Both the position numbers and the translations under genes were made by a program. Positions 14,032 through 21,604 of a stretch of 21,604 nucleotides of DNA are shown piece after piece. The stretch's first letter is position 1, and each line of letters begins with the position of its first letter. The notes beneath the pieces are model-generated. The model was given only the letters and a program-made list of their open reading frames with translations, was not told the DNA's origin and searched no databases. Source of the DNA: Acidobacteriota bacterium (GTDB lineage Bacteria; Acidobacteriota; Terriglobia; UBA7540); NCBI GenBank assembly GCA_003165615.1, contig PLWR01000239.1, positions 1 through 21,604 on the forward strand. Direction: 5' to 3'.

Positions 14032-15495
14032 ATGGTCAATATCAGTACCCCGGTAACGCATTGGGCTTTAATGACTTTGATTTTCGTGCTGATGGGAACT
14101 TTTCTGCTCATTGCCGTGGCGCTCATCCGGCGGTGGCAACAGATCCGTTTTGCCCGCCACGTTCATACCCTTCACCATCGATACCGGCCGGTACTCGCCA
14201 GATTGCTATCAGGAGCGCGGAGCGCGGGCGGAATTGAGGCCCTGCGGGAGTTACCGTTAGCCGACCTGGAACTCTTATTCGATCCTCTGTTCTCCCAGCG
14301 AAAACTTACGGAGCGACAACTGGTTTTCCTTGAGGCTTTATGCGCCGACTTAGGGTTGATTGCGTTGTGGCAGAGTCGATCGGCCGCCGGGCATACTGCG
14401 ACGCCGCTATACTCTGGCGACGGGACGCCGGGAAATCACCCCGGCGGCGCGGCGGGGCGGTATCTGCTGCGCGCGAAAAGCATCCGCAACCTGGGCAAGT
14501 TGCGCCATCGACCCAGTTGGCCGCTCCTGGTGAATGCGGTGGATGACCGCCACCCCGACATTCAGTTGCTGGCATTGCGATCTTTGGGGGCGATGGGCGC
14601 ACCCGAGAGCTTTCCCTTCCTTCGCGAGCGGCTCCATGCAGTGGTGCAAAGGGAATCGACGTCCCCGCCGTTGGCAGGGTTGCAGGCCGCCATGGTCAGT
14701 TTTGATCTAAGCTGCGCGCCGGCTCTGTTGCCTTCACTGCGTCACCCGGATCGTCACCTGCGCTTGCACGCCATGGAGATTCTGCGGACCATGGTGGGCC
14801 GCGAGGCCGCCCGCCAGCCGCGCCTCATCCTAATCCAGGAGTTGCTGAGCCCACCGGTGGTGGATTTGCTGTTGACGGTTCTCGCGGTTGACCTCAGCGC
14901 GGAGGTTCGGGCGCGCGTCGCAGACGTTATTGTCTTTGTCGCCGACGCTCGGGCCACGTCGGTGCTGCATGACCTTCTGATCGATCGCCAATGGTTCGTG
15001 CGCCTCCACACCGTGCGAGCGCTCTCACAATGGCGCCAGACCACCAAGCCTCAGCATTTGGAGGTGGGCGATTGCTTGCACGATCCCCACTGGCGGGTGC
15101 GCGAGACTGCCATCCAGACCCTCATATCCTTTGGCCAAAAAGGAAGGGATCACCTCTATAAACACTTCCTGACTTCTCCCGACCACAACACGCGCGCACA
15201 AATTGTAGAGGTAATTGAGCGCACAGGATTAATGTCGGTCCTCGTGGAGGAGTACAGCACCGGCACTAAAGGCGTCGAGGCCCTCATGGTCGAGTATCTG
15301 GCAAGTGATACAGCACCGATGGGGATCTCCGGAGTTCTTCGCACGTTAGAACCCGAGAGCCGGAAGAGATTCCTGGATCGTTTCCTCCCTTATGCGGAAG
15401 CTACGATGCGGTTTCCGGAAGAGACACACACAGAGATGGGGAGCTCCCTCAGCCTCCAGCAAATTCTCGAGTTCCCGCCCCACCTGGCGGCCTGA
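14032..15495 (+). CDS. Membrane-anchored HEAT-repeat protein of a polysaccharide operon
   Basis: A 487-residue protein with one N-terminal transmembrane helix (about 10-33, followed by RRWQQIRFARH, so the rest is predicted cytoplasmic) and an alpha-solenoid body. HEAT-like units are visible at about 150-205 (DRHPDIQLLALRSLGAMG), 232-257 (HPDRHLRLHAMEILRTM), 295-340 (SAEVRARVADVIVFV; DRQWFVRLHTVRALSQW) and 353-372 (DPHWRVRETAIQTLISFG). No catalytic motif is seen. The ATG at 14032 is preceded by AAGGA at about 10 nt. The glycosyltransferase gene starts 15 nt after its stop, so the two are tightly coupled; a scaffold or regulatory partner of the synthase is the likely role, by inference. It does not resemble BcsB, PgaD or Alg44 in anything visible. 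Confidence 0.82.
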   Translation: MVNISTPVTHWALMTLIFVLMGTFLLIAVALIRRWQQIRFARHVHTLHHRYRPVLARLLSGARSAGGIEALRELPLADLELLFDPLFSQRKLTERQLVFLEALCADLGLIALWQSRSAAGHTATPLYSGDGTPGNHPGGAAGRYLLRAKSIRNLGKLRHRPSWPLLVNAVDDRHPDIQLLALRSLGAMGAPESFPFLRERLHAVVQRESTSPPLAGLQAAMVSFDLSCAPALLPSLRHPDRHLRLHAMEILRTMVGREAARQPRLILIQELLSPPVVDLLLTVLAVDLSAEVRARVADVIVFVADARATSVLHDLLIDRQWFVRLHTVRALSQWRQTTKPQHLEVGDCLHDPHWRVRETAIQTLISFGQKGRDHLYKHFLTSPDHNTRAQIVEVIERTGLMSVLVEEYSTGTKGVEALMVEYLASDTAPMGISGVLRTLEPESRKRFLDRFLPYAEATMRFPEETHTEMGSSLSLQQILEFPPHLAA

Positions 15496-15510
15496 AAGAA
15501 GCTGCCGGCC

Positions 15511-16935
15511 ATGACCTACCTGCGCGCAATCCTGTACGACGCGGTCATAGGATTCAATCTTGTTGTCCTCTCCTACTTTTTTCTGGGCAATGGGATATAC
15601 ACGATCCTGATGTTGCTCTCCCTGCGCGCCACTTGGATGCATATGCGGGAAATGACCTATCAAGGGCTGGATGCGATGCGCCTTTCACCGATGACCCCGC
15701 CCGTGACCATCATCATTCCTGCCTGGAACGAGCAAGACGTCATCGTGAATTCCGTTCGCTCCGCGTTACAGGTCGACTACCCTGACCTCCAGGTGATTGC
15801 CGTGGATGACGGGTCGACCGATATGACCCTTGACCGCCTGGTGAAAAGTTTTGGGCTGGTGGAGATGGACGGGGCCTACCACCCCACCATCTCCACCGGG
15901 TCCATCCGCACCTATTACATCAATCCCGCCATTCCCAACCTCCTCGTGGTCAGCAAAGTTCGGGGGGGGAAACCGGATGCCCTCAACGCCGGCATCAATC
16001 TCTGCCGGTCTCCCTACTTTTGCAACCTGGATGCCGACTGCCTGCTGGAACGCGACGCCCTGCTGCGCTTGATGGACCCCATCGTTAACTCTGACCGGGA
16101 AACGGTGGTAAGCGGCGGAATCGTGCGCATCCTGAACGGCTGCGAAACCAAAAACAGCCGCGTCACCAAAGTGGGCCTGCCGCGGACCTGGCTGGAACGA
16201 TTTCAGGTGGTCGAGTACCTGCGCAGTTTCCTTTTAGGCCGGACGGGGTGGCATCTGGTGGGAGGCACCTTGATCGTGTCGGGAGCCCTAGCCGTCTTCC
16301 ATCGTGCCACCGTCATCGAAGCCGGCGGTTTCAGCCCCGACACCGTGACCGAAGACATGGACCTGATTGTTCAACTCCATCAGTGGGCCGCGGATAACAA
16401 TCGCAGAATCCACATGTCCTTCACCTCCGACCCCGTGTGTTGGACGGAGTGCCCTTCCACGCTCGCCAGGCTGGCCAATCAGCGCCGCCGCTGGCAACTG
16501 GGGCTTTGTCAGACGCTTTGGAAACATTACGAAATCCTATTCAGAAGAAAATATGGAATTGTGGGATGTGTCAGCTTCCCCTTCCATGCTTACGTGGAGG
16601 GATTGGGCGCGGTGGTGGAATTCCTGGGATATTTTCTCATACCGTTGGGAATTCTCTTCGGCATGGTTTCTCCCGGACTGCTCCTGGTGTTTATTCTGCT
16701 CGGTTTCATCTATGGCGGATTCCTTTCGGTGGGAGCCGTCCTGCTGGAAGAACTCAATTATCGCCGCTACCCGCGGTTGAGGGATTTAATGACCTTGCTG
16801 GTCTTCGCCGTGTTCGAAAACGTCGGATACCGGCAGTTAGTCTTGTACTTCCGATTTCAGGGAGTCTTGAAATTCCTGGCAGGCAGCCGCCGTTGGGAAA
16901 AGGTAGCCCACATCGGCGCAATTGCTGAGGGATAG
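15511..16935 (+). CDS. Processive family-2 glycosyltransferase (membrane polysaccharide synthase)
   Basis: A 474-residue inner-membrane GT2 enzyme. It has an N-terminal helix (about 12-38), a cytoplasmic GT-A domain, and C-terminal helices (about 345-405, with more near 425-455). Catalytic motifs of processive synthases are complete: VDDGS (98-102), DAD (174-176), TED (280-282) and QRRRW (324-328). In BcsA/PgaC/HasA-type enzymes these bind the nucleotide sugar, hold the metal, supply the general base and bind the growing chain. Length is closer to PgaC or YaiP than to BcsA, and there is no PilZ domain. The polymer cannot be told from sequence. The stop is 68 nt before a TPR/beta-barrel exporter and the start is 15 nt after the HEAT gene, so the polymer is probably made and exported by this operon. 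Confidence 0.93.
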   Translation: MTYLRAILYDAVIGFNLVVLSYFFLGNGIYTILMLLSLRATWMHMREMTYQGLDAMRLSPMTPPVTIIIPAWNEQDVIVNSVRSALQVDYPDLQVIAVDDGSTDMTLDRLVKSFGLVEMDGAYHPTISTGSIRTYYINPAIPNLLVVSKVRGGKPDALNAGINLCRSPYFCNLDADCLLERDALLRLMDPIVNSDRETVVSGGIVRILNGCETKNSRVTKVGLPRTWLERFQVVEYLRSFLLGRTGWHLVGGTLIVSGALAVFHRATVIEAGGFSPDTVTEDMDLIVQLHQWAADNNRRIHMSFTSDPVCWTECPSTLARLANQRRRWQLGLCQTLWKHYEILFRRKYGIVGCVSFPFHAYVEGLGAVVEFLGYFLIPLGILFGMVSPGLLLVFILLGFIYGGFLSVGAVLLEELNYRRYPRLRDLMTLLVFAVFENVGYRQLVLYFRFQGVLKFLAGSRRWEKVAHIGAIAEG

Positions 16936-17003
16936 GAACGCGGAACCACCCCGCCATCACGGGCAACGAATGGGACCCTGGGCCTCCGGCGAGTCAGGCA
17001 GAA

Positions 17004-19037
17004 ATGAACCCACTCGAAAAAAGATACCCTGACGCTGAGAAGAACACCTTTCCGGTCATTGCCGCCTCACCGGTTTTGCGCCTTGGCTGGAAGTACTTAT
17101 GTTTCTCACTCACCGTGGTGGCGGCGGCCAGCCTTTGGGCGCCTCTGGCGCTGCCGGCAGAAAAGGGAAATCCGTCGCCGCCTTCCGCCGTGGCGGGCAT
17201 GAAGACAGCGGAGCCCTCCCGGCTGGAAATGCTCTATCGCCAGCGCGCGGAAAGGAACCCTCAGGACGTGGAGGCTTTCGCGGGGATGGCAATTCTACAG
17301 GTCCGCCGCGGCGACTACGCGGACGCCATTGCCTCCTATCGCCGCGTATTGGAACTCATCCCCCATGACCACGACGCCAGGGTGGGCTTGGGGCGAGCCT
17401 TGGCTTTTAGCGGCCAATACGACGCCGCCCTGCGCAGCTTCCAAGGACTCTTGCAGGAGCGCCCGGGTGATACCGATGCCCTCGAGGGATTGGCGCGCGT
17501 GCAAGCATGGGCGGGCCACCCGGAAGCAGCCTTGCCTATCTTCCAAAACCTCGCGGCGCGGTATCCTGCCGACCCCGAATACGCCGTGGGCCTGGCCCGG
17601 GCGGAAATGAGTCTGCACCAGTACCCCGAGGCGCGAAAACACCTGACGGCGCTGCTCGCCGCCCATCCCCGGAATCTTGACGCCCAATTGCAGCTAGCTT
17701 ACCTTGACCTCTTGCAGGGACATCAGGCGGAAGCCCTGCGGCGATTCAATCACCTCATCAGCGAAAACCCCACGAATACGGAAGCCCTCCTGGGCAATGC
17801 GCGCATTGCCTACTATCGCGGTGACCTTGTTTACGCTCGCAATTTGGTGGCGAAGATCGTGGATGACGATCCGCGCGATGTCACTGCCATCTTGCTGCTC
17901 GCCCATTTGGAAAGAGCCCTGCACAATAGACGGCGAGCCCGGGCTATGCTGTATCGCGCCCAGACCCTGGACCCCCACAACACGGAGGCGGGCCAGCTTG
18001 AGAACAGCCTCCAAAACGATTCCCGGCCCACCCTGCACACCTCGGCCTCCTACGCGCGGGAGGTCGCTTCCGGCAACACTTCGAACGCTGAGGATCTCAG
18101 CACCTTCGGCTACGAAAACACCTGGGGGTTCCTCGCCCTGCCCCGCTCGGAGTCCTATTTGTCTTTGGCTTACCTTCCCTCCCAAAGCCCGAGTGGCGGA
18201 ATACAGGGCGCGGTAGGGCCCGCACAGATTCTCTATCACCAAACCACTTACGTGACACCGCAACTTACCGTGCGCGCGGGAGTGGGGCTGGCGCGTTTCG
18301 GGCCAGGCGAACTCGTCGGCATCACCACCCAGGAGCAGCCCATCGCCTCCGCGGGAACCCGCCCTCTGGGCTTTGCCAGTTTAAGTTACGCGCCCAGGAA
18401 GAAACTCTCAGTGGATCTGACCGCCGGGCGCGCCGCCATCACCTACACGCCTACCGCCGTGCGCCTGGGAGTGATGGAAGACCGGCTTTCCATGGGATTG
18501 GATTACCGCTTCAATGCGAAAACAGATTTACGTCTGGAGTCCTTCCTGACCGATGATTCCACGTTCTCCTACCAGCATGTGATCGATCTGGGGGGTTTCA
18601 ATCCGGTGCGATTTGACGCCGCCGACCACAATCGCGGTAGAGGCGCCACCGTAACCATGGACCGCAATTTATTCCACAAATCGACGATGGCCGTCGACCT
18701 CGGCTATGACGGGCTTGTCTATGGGCTTACGGGAGGGACGCAAAAACCCTACATGGGACTCTTCAACCCGGGATTCTACCAACGCCACTACCTTACCGCC
18801 CATCTTGTGGGGAAAATTCGCGGGCCCCTCGGATACGATTTTTACGGCGGCGCAGGCGTCCAGCAGGTCGAGCACGGAACGCTGCTAAAACCCGCGCTGC
18901 TCCTCAGTCCGGCATTCACCTTAAAGGCCAGCCCCCGGCTCTCACTGACTCTCGGTTATACGCATTATGACAGCTCACAATCACTGGGCACCTTGCGCGG
19001 GAACGCGGTGCGACTTTCTACGGATTGGAGATTTTAG
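17004..19037 (+). CDS. TPR plus outer-membrane beta-barrel polysaccharide export protein (YaiO/BcsC/PgaA-like)
   Basis: A 677-residue exported protein. The signal peptide hydrophobic core is at about 32-48 with likely cleavage after ALPA (about 52), behind an unusually long N-region. About seven TPR units run from 75 to 335 (for example GDYADAIASYRRVLELIPHDHDA, GQYDAALRSFQGLLQERPGDTDA, GHPEAALPIFQNLAARYPADPEY). From about 345 to the end, alternating Tyr/Thr/Leu-rich strands and a terminal Phe (STDWRF) are typical of an outer-membrane barrel. The order TPR then barrel is that of BcsC, PgaA and YaiO, where TPRs span the periplasm and the barrel is the glycan pore. At this size it is closest in plan to YaiO or NfrA-like proteins. 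It follows the synthase by 68 nt. Confidence 0.88.
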   Translation: MNPLEKRYPDAEKNTFPVIAASPVLRLGWKYLCFSLTVVAAASLWAPLALPAEKGNPSPPSAVAGMKTAEPSRLEMLYRQRAERNPQDVEAFAGMAILQVRRGDYADAIASYRRVLELIPHDHDARVGLGRALAFSGQYDAALRSFQGLLQERPGDTDALEGLARVQAWAGHPEAALPIFQNLAARYPADPEYAVGLARAEMSLHQYPEARKHLTALLAAHPRNLDAQLQLAYLDLLQGHQAEALRRFNHLISENPTNTEALLGNARIAYYRGDLVYARNLVAKIVDDDPRDVTAILLLAHLERALHNRRRARAMLYRAQTLDPHNTEAGQLENSLQNDSRPTLHTSASYAREVASGNTSNAEDLSTFGYENTWGFLALPRSESYLSLAYLPSQSPSGGIQGAVGPAQILYHQTTYVTPQLTVRAGVGLARFGPGELVGITTQEQPIASAGTRPLGFASLSYAPRKKLSVDLTAGRAAITYTPTAVRLGVMEDRLSMGLDYRFNAKTDLRLESFLTDDSTFSYQHVIDLGGFNPVRFDAADHNRGRGATVTMDRNLFHKSTMAVDLGYDGLVYGLTGGTQKPYMGLFNPGFYQRHYLTAHLVGKIRGPLGYDFYGGAGVQQVEHGTLLKPALLLSPAFTLKASPRLSLTLGYTHYDSSQSLGTLRGNAVRLSTDWRF

Positions 19038-19046
19038 AGGTGCACA

Positions 19047-19128
19047 GCGCGGCAGCGCGGCGTTACGCTCTTTTCACTTTGGCCATTTGCCATTTGCCTT
19101 TTGACTTGCTTTTGCGGCTCTGCCGCGC
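19047..19128. repeat. Heptamer array 6 (TTTGCCA type) inside a 9-bp inverted repeat
   Basis: Between the exporter and glycosidase genes, GCGCGGCAG (19047-19055) faces CTGCCGCGC (19120-19128). The loop holds a short run of 7-nt units (TTTGGCCA, TTTGCCA, TTTGCCT, TTTGACT) at about 19078-19108. This is the same 7-nt periodicity as arrays 1-5 but with a new unit, and the only example on the right side of the window. Confidence 0.6.
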
Positions 19129-19197
19129 AACGCTACCCACTGGCAGAAAAGGCGAGTGCTTGAATTTGAACCCTGCAAGTCTGAGGATAGGCAAATC

Positions 19198-21480
19198 ATG
19201 TCCATGGGGAATTCCAAACCAACAAGTATCGAGCTGGGATCTTTGGATCGCAGGTCGTTTCTGAAGCTGGGCGCCATCAGCACAGCCCTGCCGGGCGCGG
19301 CATCGGCGGAAGTGAACAAAGGCGCCACTGCCCCCACGTCTGGGGCCGGGCACGGCGGTGCCGTCCAAGGCGAATGGCTGCCTCCCATTCCCCAGCTTGC
19401 GGATCTCGCCAGCGACCGGCTGGTTCACCATTTCCGCGATCTTTTCAACCCCCCGGCAGCGCAGAATGAATGGGGCTACCTTCAAGCCACAAAATCAGTT
19501 TCGGGAATCACGGCCATCAGCTTTCCGCCGTTTATCTGCTGCGGAACCCCGGCAATTCCTTTCAGCCCGGGCGACCTGGTGACCTGCGAATTGTTCTTAA
19601 ACGATCAGATTTTGTATTCCCACCCTTATCCCGCGGGCGAGGTTGCCTTCACGTGGTATCCCCATCGCATTGGGCGCGAGACGCTGGTGCAGGGAATACG
19701 ATTCACCACCCAGACGTTCCTTCCCTCCGGGCAGCGCGCCGGCGCTGAACTTATCGCCGTGAAGAATGAGAGCCGCGAGCGGCGCAAGTTCTCATTGGGG
19801 TTCGACCTCCGCGCCGCCATCTCCGTGAAGCGGGAACAGCCCTGGTACGCCGGCTTTTCGGCCGAGATGGACAACCAGGTCACGCCCAGCGAGTCCCATG
19901 GCTGCGTGATCTTCGAGGCCCAGCACAGCCGGGCGGTCTCTGTGCAAGGCGTCCGGCCCCATCCCACTCGAATCGAGCACGGGCAGATGCTGCTCTACGA
20001 AACAACTCTCGACCCCGGACAAACGCAGACCTTCCATTACCTCAACATTATCGGTGAGGACAAGGATGCGGCCCTCAACACTTACGACCAGCAGCAAGCC
20101 GGGTTTGAACGCCTGCTCACTGAGAACGAGGAACGGTTCACCGCCACTTTCCGTTCCGCCTTCACCCCGGGGAATTCGGTATTTTCCGGGCATCTCCCCC
20201 AACTTGTCACTCGCAGCCCGGAACTCTGGAAACTCTATTACATGGGCTTTGCCAGCCTGCTGATGACCCGCCGGGATTCACCGGATGGATTTTATGCTCC
20301 GACTTACGTCACCATTCCCCGCATCTGCCCGACCCTGAGTTACATCTGGGACGCCATGCTGACTTCACTCAGCCTCTCTTTGCTTGATCCTGAGGCCCTC
20401 AGGAAATTGCTGGAAAACTGGCTCATCCAGAACATGCATGAGCATCTGGCCACGGATTACCTTACGGGTAAGGGCATTGGCACTTGGTACGCCGCCAACG
20501 ACATGGGCATTCTACGCTGTGTGGACAACTATCTTCGGGTCAGCGGTGATTTCGCGTGGCTCGACAAATCCTTTGAGGGAAAACCTGTCCTCGAACATCT
20601 GGTGGACCACGCCATCAATTGGAAGAAGCTCGATAAGCTGGGCCACGGATTGGCCGACTACGGCAACATGGATAACTTGCTGGAGGTGGTCAGCACCTGG
20701 GTCCACGAAGTTCCGGCGATGAATGCCGGCAATGTGTATGGCATGCGTTTCGTGGCCACGTTGCTCGCCCAGCGTGGTGACGGGCGGGCTGCCCAATTGC
20801 GGTCGGAAGCGAGCGATCTCGCGGCTCGCATCAATCGCCTGCTGTACGTGGACGGCAAGGGTTGGTGGAAGTGTGGCCAGCCCGATGGAACCTTCAAGGA
20901 GGTTCGGCATTGCCTCGACTTGCTCACCGTGCTCGACACCATGTTCGAGGACCTCAGCGAGAAACAAAAAAAGGAGATGAGCCACTTCTTTTGGAGCGAA
21001 CTGCACACCCCTTTGTGGATGCACGCCCTTTCGCCCGGGGACGTGGACGCCTCCTGGGGCCTCCGAGCCGACCAGAGTTGGGTGGGAGCTTACACGGCCT
21101 GGCCCTCGATGACCGCCAAGGGCCTTTATAAGATTGATCCCTCCGCCCAAGTGGCGGCATGGGTTAAAGGCTTGGCGAAATCAGCCAACCAGGGCCCGTT
21201 CGGACAGGCGCATATTGCCGAAACGGTGTTTCCGCCTGAAAGCGGTGGCGCCCTGAAATGCCCTTTCGATCAACCCTATTGGAGCGATTGGTGCGAGGTT
21301 GCAGGCGGCAGCTATATTGACCTGATCATCGGCACGATATTCGGGGCCGACTTGACCCTGCATGACGGGATCAGGGTGAAGCCGCGCCTGGTGGATTTCG
21401 ATCCTGGCGCCAAGCTTCTGAACGTCAATTATCAGGGGAACGGCTATGTGATTTCGAGCCGGGGCGCCCAGCGGATGTAA
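19198..21480 (+). CDS. Tat-exported six-hairpin ((alpha/alpha)6-barrel) glycosidase-like protein
   Basis: A 760-residue exported protein. The N-terminus carries a twin-arginine signal: DRRSFLKLG (R18-R19), a hydrophobic stretch, and a probable cleavage site near AASA (34-37). Residues about 60-330 look like a beta-sandwich domain; about 340-680 is helical with repeated Trp/Glu/Asp-rich loops (YIWDAMLTSLSLSLLDPE, WYAANDMGILRCVDNYLRVSGD, YGNMDNLLEVVSTWVHEVPAMNAG), typical of six-hairpin glycosidases such as GH63/78/116 relatives. A C-terminal beta-domain ends with DGIRVKPRLVDFDPGAKLLNVNYQGNGYVI. The exact GH family and catalytic acids are not assigned. The start at 19198 is chosen over GTG 19156 because GAGGA (19183-19187) lies 10 nt before it and the Tat signal follows directly. 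As the last gene of the operon it may trim the polymer, as BcsZ does for cellulose (inference). Confidence 0.8.
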   Translation: MSMGNSKPTSIELGSLDRRSFLKLGAISTALPGAASAEVNKGATAPTSGAGHGGAVQGEWLPPIPQLADLASDRLVHHFRDLFNPPAAQNEWGYLQATKSVSGITAISFPPFICCGTPAIPFSPGDLVTCELFLNDQILYSHPYPAGEVAFTWYPHRIGRETLVQGIRFTTQTFLPSGQRAGAELIAVKNESRERRKFSLGFDLRAAISVKREQPWYAGFSAEMDNQVTPSESHGCVIFEAQHSRAVSVQGVRPHPTRIEHGQMLLYETTLDPGQTQTFHYLNIIGEDKDAALNTYDQQQAGFERLLTENEERFTATFRSAFTPGNSVFSGHLPQLVTRSPELWKLYYMGFASLLMTRRDSPDGFYAPTYVTIPRICPTLSYIWDAMLTSLSLSLLDPEALRKLLENWLIQNMHEHLATDYLTGKGIGTWYAANDMGILRCVDNYLRVSGDFAWLDKSFEGKPVLEHLVDHAINWKKLDKLGHGLADYGNMDNLLEVVSTWVHEVPAMNAGNVYGMRFVATLLAQRGDGRAAQLRSEASDLAARINRLLYVDGKGWWKCGQPDGTFKEVRHCLDLLTVLDTMFEDLSEKQKKEMSHFFWSELHTPLWMHALSPGDVDASWGLRADQSWVGAYTAWPSMTAKGLYKIDPSAQVAAWVKGLAKSANQGPFGQAHIAETVFPPESGGALKCPFDQPYWSDWCEVAGGSYIDLIIGTIFGADLTLHDGIRVKPRLVDFDPGAKLLNVNYQGNGYVISSRGAQRM

Positions 21481-21604
21481 CTTCCCGGCATTCTCGGCGT
21501 GTCGCGGCACATCGCCCTCTCCACCCACCCGGGGGGAGGCAATATCCCACTCATTCCAAAACGGACCGCTGCCAAATTCTTGGTAGTGTCTCAGTTTGAT
21601 GTAG
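21481..21604. other. Non-coding right edge
   Basis: 124 bp after the glycosidase stop. A C-run followed by GGGGGGAGG (21531-21539) gives at most a poor hairpin. No further gene, array or identifiable mobile-element end is seen before the window stops. Confidence 0.4.

Noticed and set aside
13931..14056. 41-codon open frame in the leader of the HEAT gene, overlapping its start
   Set aside because: It could be a regulatory upstream frame, but there is no ribosome binding site and the peptide is unremarkable; not supported without conservation.
19156..19197. GTG start of the glycosidase 14 codons upstream
   Set aside because: The ATG at 19198 has GAGGA at 10-nt spacing and gives a normal Tat signal N-region.

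Overview
The window looks like chromosome from a GC-rich Gram-negative bacterium, most likely an acidobacterium. This is an inference from gene content (CinA, bacilliredoxin, HD-GYP and FtsY on the left; a TPR/beta-barrel outer-membrane glycan exporter on the right) and from the odd heptamer-rich intergenic regions. No rRNA or tRNA is present to confirm taxonomy. Nearly all genes are on the + strand; only the bacilliredoxin gene is on the - strand.

Left part (1-7635), core genome: the C-terminal part of cinA (cut by the window edge), thpR, plsY, gpsA, a convergent bacilliredoxin gene, a membrane-anchored HD-GYP sensor phosphodiesterase, ftsY and a HAD hydrolase. plsY and gpsA act together in phospholipid synthesis: GpsA makes glycerol-3-phosphate and PlsY acylates it. 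The junctions between these genes hold degenerate tandem heptamers. At four successive junctions the heptamers form two inverted arms, and each junction uses its own heptamer family. At three of them the first unit(s) contain the stop codon of the upstream gene, and the second arm ends 6-16 nt before the next ATG, where no Shine-Dalgarno sequence is visible.

Middle part (7636-11545), accessory cassette: after a gene-free stretch of about 340-360 bp come a small protein that is only the N-terminal helix-hairpin-helix domain of the RadC/UPF0758 family and, overlapping it by 32 nt, a 1087-residue DNA adenine methyltransferase of Eco57I/type IIG architecture with a nuclease-like N-terminus. The DNA is visibly less GC-rich than its flanks. 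This is the best candidate for an undescribed restriction or defence module. It is followed by a 485-bp gap with two strong inverted repeats.

Right part (12031-21480): first an oxidative-folding fusion (VKOR, DsbA-like thioredoxin and rhodanese in one chain), then four co-directional genes behind a good promoter. These are a membrane-anchored HEAT-repeat protein, a processive family-2 glycosyltransferase, a secreted TPR plus beta-barrel outer-membrane protein, and a Tat-exported (alpha/alpha)6-type glycosidase. Together they have the logic of a compact synthase-dependent exopolysaccharide machine (compare BcsA/BcsZ/BcsC, PgaC/PgaA, YaiP/YaiO), with the HEAT protein in the place of an unrecognised partner subunit.

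Several genes (HD-GYP, ftsY, VKOR fusion, RadC-like) carry a -10-like hexamer 8-18 nt before the ATG. This suggests leaderless or very short-leader transcripts in this organism.
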